Counted from the first letter of the stretch, positions 26,227 through 36,222 are shown. The stretch: 64,000 nt of DNA from Nocardioides salarius (GCF_016907435.1 NZ_JAFBBZ010000001.1:806001-870000), one strand, 5' to 3'. The notes: a model not told the origin generated them from the sequence alone. Made by a program: numbers and translations.

Positions 26227-27244
26227 TCTCGCTGCGCCGGGCGTCGACGACCACGCGGCACGACGCGCCGTTGACCAGCGGCAGGTTGGGCGGCACGTGG
26301 CCCACGTCCACCCCGAGCACCAGCGGCACCTCCAGCGGGCCGAGCGCGTCGAGGACCGCCTGGCGCTGGCTCAGCCCCGGACTGTCGGGCCCCGAGGTGC
26401 GCCCGACCAGCACCGCCTCGGCCTCGTCGAACCAGCCCGCCATCCGCATCCCGTGCAGCGCGCGGCACACGTCGAAGGCGGCGTGCTCGGCCGCCTCCAC
26501 GTAGACCACGAGGCCCTCGTCGACCTGGGCGCGGCCCCAGCCGGCGACGTCGGCGTACGGCGTGCCGACCAGCGGCCCGAGCACCTCGATGCAGCCGCCC
26601 ACGATCCGGCCGGTCAGGTCGAGCCCGCCGCCGCCGACGACCTCCCACGAGCCGGTGAGGTCGAGCTGCTGCTCGGCGAGCCCCGGCTCGGCCTCCCAGT
26701 CGTCGAAGCCGCCGGAGCGGTGCCGGCCGGGCGAGGCCTGCACGACCGGGTCGCCCGGCTCGGTCTCGAGCACGTCGAGCCAGTGCGCGAGGCCCTCGGG
26801 CTGGCGGTAGGGAGTGTCCATCAGGTTGCCGCCGTGCAGCGTCGCCCAGCCCAGCCGGGTCAGCAGCGGCACCATCAGCGTGGTCAGGTCGCTCCAGCCG
26901 ACCAGCCAGGTCGGCTCGGCCGCGGCCAGGGCGTCCCAGTCGAGGTGGTCGAGCACCTGGATCGCCAGCTCCCCGCCCCACGGCGGCACCACGGCGCGCA
27001 CGTCGGGGTCGCAGAGCATCGCGGTCAGCTCGGCCGCGCGCTGGGCGGCCGGGGCGGCCACTCCCCCGTCGGGCGCCTCGAGCACCGCGCCGCGGCGCAC
27101 CTCGTAGCCCCGCTGGCGCAGGTGCTCGCAGGCCACGTCGAGCCTCGGCAGCAACGAGGTCTGCACGCCCGAGGAGGGCGCGGTGACCCCGATGGTGTCG
27201 CCGGGGCGCAGCGGGCGGGGGAAGCGGACGTCGGTGCTGCTCAT
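26207..27244 (-). CDS. S66-family LD-carboxypeptidase / MccF-like peptidase
   Basis: The 345-residue protein belongs to peptidase family S66. The nucleophilic serine lies in LVGWSDLTTLM and the N-terminal motif is GDTIGVTAPSSG. Family members cut the L,D bond of murein tetrapeptide (LdcA) or the amide of microcin C-type compounds (MccF); the inserted loop and length are closer to the MccF-like group, but this is not certain. The GTG or ATG start at 27244 overlaps the kynureninase stop by four bases, so the two genes are cotranscribed. Confidence 0.82.
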   Translation of the reverse strand: MSSTDVRFPRPLRPGDTIGVTAPSSGVQTSLLPRLDVACEHLRQRGYEVRRGAVLEAPDGGVAAPAAQRAAELTAMLCDPDVRAVVPPWGGELAIQVLDHLDWDALAAAEPTWLVGWSDLTTLMVPLLTRLGWATLHGGNLMDTPYRQPEGLAHWLDVLETEPGDPVVQASPGRHRSGGFDDWEAEPGLAEQQLDLTGSWEVVGGGGLDLTGRIVGGCIEVLGPLVGTPYADVAGWGRAQVDEGLVVYVEAAEHAAFDVCRALHGMRMAGWFDEAEAVLVGRTSGPDSPGLSQRQAVLDALGPLEVPLVLGVDVGHVPPNLPLVNGASCRVVVDARRSEITQVWG

Positions 27245-28476
27245 GCGTCCGAGGCTGTCAGGTCGGCGAGCACCTCGCGAACCGCCTCCATCCCGCGCGC
27301 CACCTCGTCGTACGACGTCGAGAGCGGTGAGAGGCCCAGTCGCAGGCCGCCGGGGTCGCGGTAGTCGGGGACCACGTCGGCGGCCCAGAGCCGGGCGGTG
27401 GCCTCGCGCATGGCGGGGTGGGTGAGCGTGACGTGGCCGCCGCGACGCTGCGCCTCGCGGGGCGTGGCGACGCCGACGCCCAGCGGCGCGAGCAGGTCGT
27501 CGGTGAGCGCCAGGACGTGCTCGGCCAGGCCCACCGACTTCGCGCGCACGGCCGGCATGCCGACCTCCTCGAGCAGGTCGAGCATGTCCTGGACCGCGAG
27601 CATCCCGACCACCGGCGGGGTGCCCGAGACCATCCGGCGGATGCCCGGCGCGGGGGTCCAGCCGGGGCCCATCGCGAACGGGTCGGCGTGGCCCATCCAG
27701 CCCGGGACCGGCTGGCGCAGCCCGTCGTGCAGCCGCTCAGCGACGTAGACGAACGCCGGCGAGCCGGGGCCGCCGTTGAGGTACTTGTAGGTGCAGCCGA
27801 CCGCCAGGTCGACGCCCCACGCGTCGAGCTCGAGGGGCACCGAGCCGACCGAGTGGCTCAGGTCCCACAGCACCAGCGCCCCGGCGTCGTGGACGGCGGC
27901 GGTGATCGCGGGCGCGTCGGCCAGCCACGCCGAGCGGTAGGCGACGTGGCTGAGCAGCACCACGGCGGTCTGCTCGCCCACGACCTCCTGCACCTGCTCG
28001 AGTGTGACCCCGGCGCTGGTGTCGACGTCGATCCAGCGCAGGGTCAGGCCCAGCTCGTCGGCGACACCGGCCGCCACGTAGCGGTCGGTCGGGAAGTTGT
28101 CGCGGTCGAGCACCACCTCGTGGCGGCCCGGTCGCGCCGCCACGGCGGCGCGCAGCGCCTTGTAGAGCAGCACCGTGGTCGAGTCGGCGACGACGGTCTG
28201 CCCGGGCGCCGCGCCCAGGCAGGCGGCGCCGATGCGGTCGCCGACGACGGTCGGCAGGTCCATCCAGGCCTCGTCCCAGCCGCGGATCAGCCGGCCGCCC
28301 CACTCGTGCTCGACGAAGGTCCGCAGCCGCTCCCCCGTCACCCGCAGCGGGCGGCCCAGCGAGTTGCCGTCGAGGTAGACCAGGGGGCTCTGCGCGCCGA
28401 CGAAGCGGTCCCGGTACGACGCCAGCTCGTCGTCGGCGTCGAGGTGGGCGGCGCCCTGGTGCGTGGTGGAGGTCAC
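27241..28476 (-). CDS. kynU: Kynureninase
   Basis: The 411-residue PLP enzyme cleaves kynurenine to anthranilate and alanine in tryptophan breakdown. Supporting stretches are YLDGNSLGRPL near residue 35, the aspartate region VLWDLSHSVGSVPLEL, and the PLP-lysine segment GCTYKYLNGGPGSPAFVYV. No tryptophan dioxygenase or kynurenine formamidase gene is in the window, so the other steps must be elsewhere. The start is GTG 28476, in a region shared with the divergent carboxyltransferase promoter. Confidence 0.92.
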   Translation of the reverse strand: MTSTTHQGAAHLDADDELASYRDRFVGAQSPLVYLDGNSLGRPLRVTGERLRTFVEHEWGGRLIRGWDEAWMDLPTVVGDRIGAACLGAAPGQTVVADSTTVLLYKALRAAVAARPGRHEVVLDRDNFPTDRYVAAGVADELGLTLRWIDVDTSAGVTLEQVQEVVGEQTAVVLLSHVAYRSAWLADAPAITAAVHDAGALVLWDLSHSVGSVPLELDAWGVDLAVGCTYKYLNGGPGSPAFVYVAERLHDGLRQPVPGWMGHADPFAMGPGWTPAPGIRRMVSGTPPVVGMLAVQDMLDLLEEVGMPAVRAKSVGLAEHVLALTDDLLAPLGVGVATPREAQRRGGHVTLTHPAMREATARLWAADVVPDYRDPGGLRLGLSPLSTSYDEVARGMEAVREVLADLTASDA

Positions 28477-28506
28477 GGCGCATGTCTACCCCACCGGGCC
28501 CGCTCC

Positions 28507-28512
28507 TAGACT
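28507..28512 (+). promoter_or_regulatory. Likely -10 hexamer for the carboxyltransferase gene
   Basis: TAGACT ends seven bases before the ATG at 28520. The string ACTCCCCGCCATG here is the same as that before the methyltransferase start at 8445. Confidence 0.5.
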
Positions 28513-28519
28513 CCCCGCC

Positions 28520-30067
28520 ATGTCGACCCCCGACCCGATCCGGCCCGCCCTGCTCGAGGTGCTCGCACGGCGGGCCCTGACCGAGGACGCCGCCCGCCCC
28601 GAGGCCGTCGAGCGGCTCCACGCGCGCGGCGGCCGCACCGCCCGCGAGCAGGTCGCGGCGCTGGTCGACCCGGGCAGCTTCGTCGAGTACGGCCGCTTCG
28701 TCACCGCGGCGCAGGAGGACAAGCGGTCGATGGACGACCTGCTCGACCGCACCGTCGCCGACGGCATCGTCGGCGGCCTGGCCACCGTCGGCGGCCGCTC
28801 CGTGGCGGTGCTCTCCTACGACTACCTCGTGATGGCCGGCACCCAGGGCATGCGCGGGCACCGCAAGACCGACCGGCTCCTCGACGTCGTCGAGCGCCTC
28901 GCCCTGCCCTGCGTCTTCTTCGCCGCCGGGGGCGGCGGGCGGCCCGGCGACACCGACATCCCGCTCGTCTCCGCGCTCGACGTCACCACCTTCGCCGCCT
29001 GGGCGCGGCTGTCGGGCCGGGTGCCGCGCATCGCCGTGGTCGAGGGCCCCTGCTTCGCCGGCAACGCGGTGGTCGCCGGCTGCTCCGACCTCGTGGTCGC
29101 CACGCCGCGCGCCTCCCTCGGGATGGGCGGCCCGGCGATGATCGCCGGCGGCGGGCTCGGCGACGTGGGCGCCGCCGAGGTCGGTCCCCTCGACGTGATG
29201 ACCGCCAACGGCGTGGTCGACGTGGCCGTCGACGAGGACGACGCGGTCGAGGCCGCCCGCGCGCTCATCGGCTACTTCCTGGGCGACGAGGACTCGTGGG
29301 AGGTGCCCGACCAGACGCCGCTGCGCGAGGCCGTCCCCGACGGTGAGCGCACGTCGTACGAGCTGGTGCCGGTGGTGGAGACGATCTGCGACGAGGGCAC
29401 CGTCACCGAGCTGCGTCCCGACTTCGCGCCCGAGCTGCTGACCGCGCTGGGCCGCATCGAGGGCCGCACCGTCGGGGTCATCGGCAACGACACCCGCCAC
29501 CTGGCCGGCGCGATCACCGCCGACGCCGGCGACAAGGCCGCGCGCTTCCTGCAGCTCTGCGACGCCCACGGCATCCCGGTCGTCTCGCTGGTCGACACCC
29601 CCGGCATGATGGTCGGTCCCGACGCGGAGCGCACCGGCCTGGTGCGCCACACCTCACGGCTGCTGGTCGCCGGCGCCCAGCTGCAGGTCCCGATGATCGG
29701 GGTGGTGCTGCGCCGCGGCTACGGCCTGGGCGCGCAGGCGATGCTCGGCGGCAGCACCCACCAGCCGCTGATGACGCTGGCCTGGCCCGGGGCGCACCTG
29801 GGCGCGATGGGGCTCGAGGGCGCGGTGCGGCTGTCGATGCGCCGCGAGCTCGAGGCGATCGAGGACGACGCCGAGCGCGAGCGGACGGTGCGCGAGCTGA
29901 CGGCGTACGCCCAGGCGCACTCCGCGGCCCTCAACGTCGCCCGCCACTTCGAGATCGACGACGTCGTCGACCCCGCCGAGACCCGTCAGGTCGTCGCGGC
30001 GCTCCTCGCGGCCGCCGCCCGCGACGGGCGGCTCACCGGCAGCGGCCGCACCGTCGACACCTGGTAG
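28520..30067 (+). CDS. Acyl-CoA carboxylase carboxyltransferase (beta) subunit
   Basis: A 515-residue crotonase-fold carboxyltransferase of the propionyl-/methylcrotonyl-CoA carboxylase type, which moves CO2 from biotin to an acyl-CoA. N-terminal domain marks are the ERLHARGGRTAREQVAALVDPGSF segment and the oxyanion glycine region around GPCFAGNAVVAGCSDL; C-terminal domain marks are VSLVDTPGMMVGPDAE and VVLRRGYGLGAQAML. No biotin carboxylase/carrier gene is adjacent, so it must pair with an alpha subunit encoded elsewhere. The acyl-CoA specificity is not assigned. Confidence 0.9.
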   Translation: MSTPDPIRPALLEVLARRALTEDAARPEAVERLHARGGRTAREQVAALVDPGSFVEYGRFVTAAQEDKRSMDDLLDRTVADGIVGGLATVGGRSVAVLSYDYLVMAGTQGMRGHRKTDRLLDVVERLALPCVFFAAGGGGRPGDTDIPLVSALDVTTFAAWARLSGRVPRIAVVEGPCFAGNAVVAGCSDLVVATPRASLGMGGPAMIAGGGLGDVGAAEVGPLDVMTANGVVDVAVDEDDAVEAARALIGYFLGDEDSWEVPDQTPLREAVPDGERTSYELVPVVETICDEGTVTELRPDFAPELLTALGRIEGRTVGVIGNDTRHLAGAITADAGDKAARFLQLCDAHGIPVVSLVDTPGMMVGPDAERTGLVRHTSRLLVAGAQLQVPMIGVVLRRGYGLGAQAMLGGSTHQPLMTLAWPGAHLGAMGLEGAVRLSMRRELEAIEDDAERERTVRELTAYAQAHSAALNVARHFEIDDVVDPAETRQVVAALLAAAARDGRLTGSGRTVDTW

Positions 30068-30082
30068 CAGCACGACCGGTCG

Positions 30083-31771
30083 TCAGCCGGTGACCGCGCC
30101 GTGGGCGGCGGAGGAGACCGTCTTGGCGTACTTGCCCAGGACCCCGCGGGTGTACTTCGGCGGGTTGGGCTCCCAGCCCTCCTTGCGCGACTCCCAGTCG
30201 TCGCCCTGCTCGACCTCGAGGGTGCGGTTGAGGACGTCGAGGGTGATCCGGTCGCCGTCGCGCACGAACGCGATCGGGCCGCCGTCGACGGCCTCGGGGG
30301 CGACGTGGCCCACGCACAGGCCGGTGGTGCCGCCGGAGAAGCGCCCGTCGGTCAGCAGCAGCACGTCCTTGCCGAGGCCGGCGCCCTTGATGGCGCCGGT
30401 GATGGCGAGCATCTCGCGCATGCCCGGGCCGCCCTTGGGGCCCTCGTAGCGGATGACGACGACGTCGCGGGCCTGGACCTTGCCGGCCGACAGCGCGTCC
30501 ATCGCGGCACGCTCGCCGTCGAAGACCCGGGCGGTCCCCTCGAAGACGGTCTCGTCGAACCCGGCCGACTTCACGACCGCGCCCTCGGGGGCCAGCGAGC
30601 CCTTGAGGATGGTCAGCCCGCCGGTGGCGTGGATCGGGCGCTCGAGGCTGCGGATCACGTCGTCGTCGAGGGACGGCGGCGCGAGGGCCTCGAGGTTCTC
30701 GGCCATCGTGCGGCCGGTCACGGTCAGCACGTCGCCGTGCATCAGGCCGGCGTCGAGCAGCGCCTTCATCACCACGGGGATGCCGCCGATCTTGTCGACG
30801 TCGTTCATCACGTAGCGGCCGAAGGGCTTGAGGTCGCCCAGGTGCGGCACCTTGTCGCCGATGCGGTTGAAGTCGTCGATGCTCAGCGGCACCTCGGCCT
30901 CGCGGGCGATCGCGAGCAGGTGCAGCACCGCGTTGGTGGAGCCACCGAGCGCCATCACGACGGTGATCGCGTTCTCGAAGGCCTCCATGGTCATGATCTG
31001 GCGTGCGGTGATGCCCTGACGCAGCATCTCGACCACGGCCTCCCCGGAGCGGTGGGCGAACCCGTCGCGGCGCCGGTCGACGGCCGGCGGCGCGGCCGAA
31101 CCGGGCAGCGACATGCCGAGCGCCTCGCCGACGGCGGCCATCGTGTTGGCGGTGTACATGCCGCCGCAGGCGCCCTCGCCGGGACAGATGGCCCGCTCGA
31201 TCCGGTCGACCTCCTCGCGGCTCATCTTGCCGGCCAGGCACGCACCGACGGCCTCGAAGGCGTCGATGATCGTCACGTCCTCGCCGTCGACCTGGCCGGG
31301 CATGATCGAGCCGGCGTACATGAAGACGGAGGCGAGGTCGAGGCGCGCGGCGGCCATCAGCATGCCGGGCAGCGACTTGTCGCAGCCGGCCAGCAGCACC
31401 GACCCGTCGAGGCGCTCGGCGCTCATCACCACCTCGACGGAGTCGGCGATGACCTCGCGCGAGACCAGGGAGAAGTGCATGCCCTCGTGGCCCATCGAGA
31501 TGCCGTCGGAGACCGAGATCGTGCCGAACTCCAGCGGGTAGCCGCCGGCGGCGTGCACGCCGTTCTTGACCGCCTTGGCCAGCCGGTCCAGCGACAGGTT
31601 GCAGGGCGTGATCTCGTTCCAGCTCGACGCGACGCCGATCTGGGGCTTCTCCCAGTCGTCGTCGCCCATCCCGACCGCTCGGAGCATGCCGCGCGAGGCG
31701 GCACGCTCGAGGCCGTCGGTGACGTCGCGGGAACGGGGCTTGAGGTCGGGTCGCTCGGACGGTCCGGTCAT
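30083..31771 (-). CDS. ilvD: Dihydroxy-acid dehydratase
   Basis: The 562-residue iron-sulfur enzyme dehydrates the dihydroxy acids made by IlvC to the branched 2-oxo acids. Cluster and catalytic motifs are present: [10 protein letters not shown] near residue 53, [13 protein letters not shown] near 125, and [14 protein letters not shown] near 195. It is separated from ilvBNC by about 5 kb but belongs to the same pathway with leuB and ilvE. TAGCCT six bases upstream of the ATG suggests an independent leaderless promoter. It converges with the carboxyltransferase gene with 15 bases between. Confidence 0.97.
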   Translation of the reverse strand: MTGPSERPDLKPRSRDVTDGLERAASRGMLRAVGMGDDDWEKPQIGVASSWNEITPCNLSLDRLAKAVKNGVHAAGGYPLEFGTISVSDGISMGHEGMHFSLVSREVIADSVEVVMSAERLDGSVLLAGCDKSLPGMLMAAARLDLASVFMYAGSIMPGQVDGEDVTIIDAFEAVGACLAGKMSREEVDRIERAICPGEGACGGMYTANTMAAVGEALGMSLPGSAAPPAVDRRRDGFAHRSGEAVVEMLRQGITARQIMTMEAFENAITVVMALGGSTNAVLHLLAIAREAEVPLSIDDFNRIGDKVPHLGDLKPFGRYVMNDVDKIGGIPVVMKALLDAGLMHGDVLTVTGRTMAENLEALAPPSLDDDVIRSLERPIHATGGLTILKGSLAPEGAVVKSAGFDETVFEGTARVFDGERAAMDALSAGKVQARDVVVIRYEGPKGGPGMREMLAITGAIKGAGLGKDVLLLTDGRFSGGTTGLCVGHVAPEAVDGGPIAFVRDGDRITLDVLNRTLEVEQGDDWESRKEGWEPNPPKYTRGVLGKYAKTVSSAAHGAVTG

Positions 31772-31777
31772 GGAACC

Positions 31778-31783
31778 AGGCTA
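31778..31783 (-). promoter_or_regulatory. Likely -10 hexamer for ilvD
   Basis: Minus-strand TAGCCT ends six bases before the ATG at 31771. Confidence 0.5.
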
Positions 31784-31851
31784 TCCGTGACGGTCGTCGC
31801 AGTCGGCACGGTGTCTCACCGCGTCGATCTGCGTCGGGACGCAAAGGGCCC

Positions 31852-31857
31852 TAGCCT
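31852..31857 (+). promoter_or_regulatory. Likely -10 hexamer for the HAD-GH65 operon
   Basis: TAGCCT ends six bases before the GTG at 31864, implying a leaderless transcript. Confidence 0.5.
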
Positions 31858-31863
31858 CGTGGG

Positions 31864-32583
31864 GTGAGGACCGTGACCTGGACAGACCACGACGCCGTGC
31901 TGCTCGACCTCGACGGCGTCATCACGCCGACCGCCGAGGTGCACATGAGGGCCTGGGCCGACATGTTCAACGCCTTCCTGGGCTCCTACGACGGCGCGGC
32001 GGCCGACCGCTCGCCCTACACCGAGGCCGACTACTTCGCCCACGTCGACGGCAAGCCCCGCTACGACGGGGTGCGCGACTTCCTGGCCGCGCGCGGCATC
32101 GAGCTGTCCGAGGAGCGGGTCCGCGAGCTGGGCGACCGCAAGAACGACGCGTTCAACGAGGTGCTGGCCCGCGACGGCGTCGTGGCCTACCCGGGTTCGG
32201 TGGCGCTGCTGGACCACCTGCGCGAGCTCGGGATGCCCCTGGGCGTCGTCTCGTCGTCGGCCAACGCCCCGGCGGTGCTCGAGGCCGCGGGCCTGGCCGA
32301 CCGCTTCGGCACCGTGGTCAGCGGCGCCGTGGCCACCGACCTGGGCCTGCCCGGCAAGCCCGAGCCCGACACCTTCGTGCACGCCGCCCGCGAGCTGGGC
32401 GCCGACGTGGCGCGCTCGGTGGTCTTCGAGGACGCCGTCTCGGGCGTGCGGGCCGGCGCGGCCGGCGGCTTCGCCCTGGTGGTGGGCGTCGACCGCGGCG
32501 CCGGCGTCGAGACGCTGAGCGAGGCCGGGGCCGACCTCGTCGTCGCCGACCTCGCCGAGCTGCTCCCCGGGCCGGTCGCGTGA
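31864..32583 (+). CDS. HAD-superfamily hydrolase, beta-phosphoglucomutase-like
   Basis: A 239-residue HAD-IA protein. Motif I is LLDLDGVITPTAEVHMRAW (nucleophile Asp at about residue 15, acid/base Asp two later), motif II is VVSSSANAP, motif III Lys is GKPEPDTF and motif IV is VVFEDAVSGVRAG. The acid/base Asp and the genomic fusion with a GH65 phosphorylase suggest it converts beta-glucose 1-phosphate, made by the phosphorylase, to glucose 6-phosphate. A plain sugar phosphatase is the alternative. It overlaps the GH65 gene by four bases (GTGA). Confidence 0.85.
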   Translation: MRTVTWTDHDAVLLDLDGVITPTAEVHMRAWADMFNAFLGSYDGAAADRSPYTEADYFAHVDGKPRYDGVRDFLAARGIELSEERVRELGDRKNDAFNEVLARDGVVAYPGSVALLDHLRELGMPLGVVSSSANAPAVLEAAGLADRFGTVVSGAVATDLGLPGKPEPDTFVHAARELGADVARSVVFEDAVSGVRAGAAGGFALVVGVDRGAGVETLSEAGADLVVADLAELLPGPVA

Positions 32584-35081
32584 CCCGCCGCTTCGTCGCC
32601 GACGACCCGATGGACCGGGGCCGGTTCCCGGTGCACCCGTGGCGCCTGGTCGAGCGCTCGCACCGTGCCGAGGACCTCGGCGTCACCGAGACGCTCTTCG
32701 CGGTGGCCAACGGCTACCTCGGCATGCGTGGCAACCCCGAGGAGGGTCGCGACGCCCACGCGCACGGCACCTTCGTCAACGGCTTCCACGAGACCTGGCC
32801 GATCCGGCACGCCGAGGCCGCCGTCGGGTTCGCCCAGACCGGGCAGACGATCGTCAACGTCCCCGACGCCAAGCTGATGAAGCTCTACGTCGACGACGAG
32901 CCGCTCATCCTGGGCACCGCCGACCTCGAGCGCTACGAGCGCTCCCTGGACTTCCGCGACGGCGTGCTGCGCCGCTCGCTGGTCTGGCGGACCCCCTCGG
33001 GCAAGCGGGTCAAGGTCGAGTCGACGCGGATGGTCTCCATGACCCAGCGCCACCTCGCGCTGCTGGGCCTGACGGTGACGATGCTCGAGGGCGACGCCCC
33101 GATCACCATCTCCTCCCAGCTGCTCAACCGCCAGGACGGCACCGACGAGTACCACGACCCGCGCGCCGCGATGGGCGAGGGGATCGACCCCCGCAAGGCC
33201 GCCAGCTTCGAGGACCGGGTGCTGGTGCCGCGCCTGCACTCCGCCCAGCAGCAGCGCATGGAGCTGGGCTACAGCTGCGCCAACTCCCGGATGACGATCG
33301 CGGTCGCCGCCGACCACACCCTGACCACCGACGACCCCAGCGAGGTCGTGCGCAGCGCCGAGCAGGACCTGGCCAAGATGGTCTTCCGCGTCGAGGCCAC
33401 CGAGGGCAACCCGGTGCGCCTGCAGAAGGTGGTGGCCTACCACACCTCGCGCGGCGTCCCGGTGCGCGAGCTGGCCGACCGCTGCGAGCGCACCCTCGAC
33501 CGGGCGCGGCACCACGGCCTGGACCACTACCTCGACGAGCAGCGCGACTGGTACGCCGACTTCTGGTCGGCCGCCGACGTCGAGGTCACCCACGCCGACG
33601 CCTCCGACGAGGAGATCGCCGTGCAGCAGGCGATCCGGTTCAACCTCTTCTCCCTGGCCCAGGCCAGCGCCCGCGCCGACCAGCAGGGGGTGCCCGCCAA
33701 GGGGGTCACCGGCTCGGGCTACGAGGGCCACTACTTCTGGGACAGCGAGATCTACGTCGCCCCGTTCCTCACCTACACCCAGCCGCACCTGGCGCGGAAC
33801 CTGCTGCACTTCCGCAGCCGGATGCTGCCCGCCGCCCGGCACCGCGCGCGCGAGATGGCCCAGAGCGGCGCGCTCTACCCGTGGCGGACCATCAACGGCG
33901 AGGAGGCCTCGGCCTACTACGCCGCCGGCACCGCCCAGGTGCACATCGACGCCGACGTGGCCCACGCCCTCATGCAGTACGTCGCCGCCTCGGGCGACGT
34001 GGGCTTCCTGGTGCGCGACGGCATCGACATGCTGGTCGAGACCTCGCGGATGTGGGTCGACCTCGGCTTCTGGCGCAGCAACGGCACGCCGTCCTTCCAC
34101 ATCCACGGGGTCACCGGACCCGACGAGTACACGACGGTCGTCAACAACAACCTGTTCACCAACGTGATGGCCCGCTACAACCTCGAGCAGGCCGTGGCCG
34201 CCGTCGAGACCGTGCGCCGCGACCACCCCGAGGACTTCGAGCAGGTGCGCGCCCGCCTCGAGCTCGACGACGCCGAGGTCGAGGAGTGGGCTCGCTGCGC
34301 GGCCGGGATGCACATCCCCTTCGACGAGGGGCTGGGCATCCACCCGCAGGACGACGCGTTCCTCGACCGCGAGGTGTGGGACCTCTCCGAGACGCCCGAC
34401 TCGCTGCGCCCGCTGCTGCTGCACTACCACCCGCTGGTCATCTACCGGTTCCAGGTGCTCAAGCAGGCCGACGTGGTGCTGGCGCTGTTCCTGCAGGGCG
34501 ACCGCTTCAGCGAGGAGGAGAAGCGCGCCGACTTCGAGTACTACGACCCGATCACCACCGGCGACTCGACCCTCTCGGCCGTGGTGCAGTCGGTGGTCGC
34601 GGCCGAGGTCGGCTACGCCGACGCGGCCTGGGGCTACTTCCGCCAAGCCCTGCACGTCGACCTGGCCGACCTGCACGGCAACACCGACGACGGCCTGCAC
34701 ATCGCCTCGGCCGGCGGGGTGTGGGCGGCGCTGGTCAACGGCTTCGCCGGCATGCGCGACCACGGGGGTCGGCTCTCCTTCGACCCGCGGCTGCCCGACG
34801 CCTTCCCGGTGCTGCGCTGCACGCTGCGCTGGCAGGGGCACCGGCTGGCCCTGGAGGTGCGGCCCGACCGCCTGTGCGTCGCGGTGCTCGAGGGTCGAGG
34901 AGCGGTCTGCATCAGCGTGCGCGGCACCGAGCACGAGGTCGACGCCGAGCGCCCGCTCGTGGTCGACCTCGACGCCCGCGGCACCCGGTTGCCGCACCCG
35001 CTCGACGACCGCCCGCAGCTGGGCGGCACCCGCGCCGACGGCAGCAGGATCACCGCCGGCGTGCCGGCCGCCACCCTCTAG
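32580..35081 (+). CDS. Glycoside hydrolase family 65 disaccharide phosphorylase
   Basis: The 833-residue protein has the GH65 layout: N-terminal beta-sandwich, (alpha/alpha)6 barrel and small C-terminal beta domain. The general-acid glutamate lies in HGVTGPDEYTTVVNNN, and phosphate-site and substrate residues lie around GYEGHYFWDSEI and HYHPLVIYRFQVLKQAD. GH65 enzymes phosphorolyse trehalose, maltose, kojibiose or nigerose to beta-glucose 1-phosphate; the exact sugar is not decidable here. Coupling to the HAD gene supports a disaccharide-to-glucose-6-phosphate route. The stop TAG at 35079-35081 shares the CTAG tetranucleotide with the convergent gene's stop. Confidence 0.93.
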   Translation: MTRRFVADDPMDRGRFPVHPWRLVERSHRAEDLGVTETLFAVANGYLGMRGNPEEGRDAHAHGTFVNGFHETWPIRHAEAAVGFAQTGQTIVNVPDAKLMKLYVDDEPLILGTADLERYERSLDFRDGVLRRSLVWRTPSGKRVKVESTRMVSMTQRHLALLGLTVTMLEGDAPITISSQLLNRQDGTDEYHDPRAAMGEGIDPRKAASFEDRVLVPRLHSAQQQRMELGYSCANSRMTIAVAADHTLTTDDPSEVVRSAEQDLAKMVFRVEATEGNPVRLQKVVAYHTSRGVPVRELADRCERTLDRARHHGLDHYLDEQRDWYADFWSAADVEVTHADASDEEIAVQQAIRFNLFSLAQASARADQQGVPAKGVTGSGYEGHYFWDSEIYVAPFLTYTQPHLARNLLHFRSRMLPAARHRAREMAQSGALYPWRTINGEEASAYYAAGTAQVHIDADVAHALMQYVAASGDVGFLVRDGIDMLVETSRMWVDLGFWRSNGTPSFHIHGVTGPDEYTTVVNNNLFTNVMARYNLEQAVAAVETVRRDHPEDFEQVRARLELDDAEVEEWARCAAGMHIPFDEGLGIHPQDDAFLDREVWDLSETPDSLRPLLLHYHPLVIYRFQVLKQADVVLALFLQGDRFSEEEKRADFEYYDPITTGDSTLSAVVQSVVAAEVGYADAAWGYFRQALHVDLADLHGNTDDGLHIASAGGVWAALVNGFAGMRDHGGRLSFDPRLPDAFPVLRCTLRWQGHRLALEVRPDRLCVAVLEGRGAVCISVRGTEHEVDAERPLVVDLDARGTRLPHPLDDRPQLGGTRADGSRITAGVPAATL

Positions 35082-36180
35082 TACGCCGCGGCGCGCACGC
35101 AGACCACGTCGGGCAGGTCGGCCACCACCAGCCGCCAGGTCCGCCCGGCGTCCGCCGAGGCCCACACGGTGCCGTTGCGGGCGCCGAGGTAGAGCCCGGT
35201 CTCGGCGTGGTCGTCGCTGCACATCGCGTCGCGCAGCACCCCGACGAAGAACCCGTCGGGCAGGCCCTCCCCCAGCTCGTCCCAGCTCTCGCCGGCGTCG
35301 CGCGAGCGCCACACCCGCGCCCGCCCGTCGGGCGGGTAGCGGCCACCGGCGCCACCCAGCGGGAAGACGTGGACGGTGTCGGGCTCGTGGGGGTGCACCA
35401 CGACGGGGAAGCCGAAGTCGGCCGGCAGCCCCTCGGCGATCGAGGTCCAGCTGCCGCCCTCGTCGTCGGAGCGGTAGACGCCGCCGTGGTTCTGGGCGAA
35501 GAGCCTCTCGGGGCGCGAGGGGTGGCGGGCGACCTTGTGCACGCACTGCCCGAACTCGGGGTACTGCTCGCCCTCGGGCAGGAACTCGGCACGGATGCCG
35601 CTGTTGCGCGGCTCCCACGACGCGCCGTCGTCGGTGGTGCGGTAGACCCCGCCGGTGGACAGCGCGACCACGGCCGAGCCCGGGTCGGTGGGGTGCGGCA
35701 GCACCGTGTGGAAGGCCTGGCCGCCGAAGCCCTCCGACCACTGTGCACGGTGCGGGTGCTCCCACAGGGCGCGCTCGAGGTCCCAGGTCTCGCCGCCGTC
35801 GCGGGAGCGGAAGACCGCCCCCGGCTCGGTGCCCGCCCAGACCACGCCCGGCTCGGCGCCCGCCACCAGACCCGGTCGACCGAGGCGTCCACGTCGTCGG
35901 GGAAGGCCGGCGGGCGCTGCCCCGGTCGCCACGAGGCACCGAGGTCGTCGGAGACCTGCACCTGCGGGCCGAACCAGGTCGACGAGGCCCCGGCCAGCAG
36001 CCGCGGGCGGCCCTGCGCGTCGCGCACCCGGGTGTCGACCAGGCAGGAGTAGACCTCCTGCATGTCGTGGTGCGGCCCGGTGAAGGACCACTCCGCTCGC
36101 CGCTCGTCCGACTCCCCCACCCACAGGCCCTTGCGGGTGCCCACCACCAGCACCGTCCTGCCCTGCGTCTCCTGCGCCAT
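35078..36180 (-). pseudogene. WD40/YVTN/BNR-repeat sialidase-like protein, frameshifted
   Basis: Two frames must be joined to make one protein. The N-terminal frame from ATG 36180 (AGAGGA site upstream) gives VLVVGTRKGLWVGESDERR to DDVDASVDRVW. Homology-like sequence then continues in another frame, VAGAEPGVVWAGTEPGAVFRSRDGGETW, to the stop at 35078. The switch lies within about 35861-35880. The protein would be a cytoplasmic beta-propeller of about 365 residues with repeated SxDxGxTW (BNR) motifs such as RSRDGGETW, RTTDDGASW and RSRDAGESW. It is either a recent pseudogene or a sequencing error. Function is unknown; no sialidase active site is evident. Confidence 0.8.
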
Positions 36181-36210
36181 GTCGCTGTCCTCTCCTCGGC
36201 GGCCCACCCG

Positions 36211-36216
36211 TACATT
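36211..36216 (+). promoter_or_regulatory. Likely -10 hexamer for the EamA transporter gene
   Basis: TACATT ends six bases before the GTG at 36223. It sits in the 42-base divergent region opposite the BNR-repeat gene. Confidence 0.5.
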
Positions 36217-36222
36217 GACCGC

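Noticed and set aside
32639..36052. A 1137-codon plus-strand frame overlapping GH65 in another frame
   Set aside because: Arg/Ala/Pro/Gly-rich composition without domains, overlapping a certain gene throughout most of its length.
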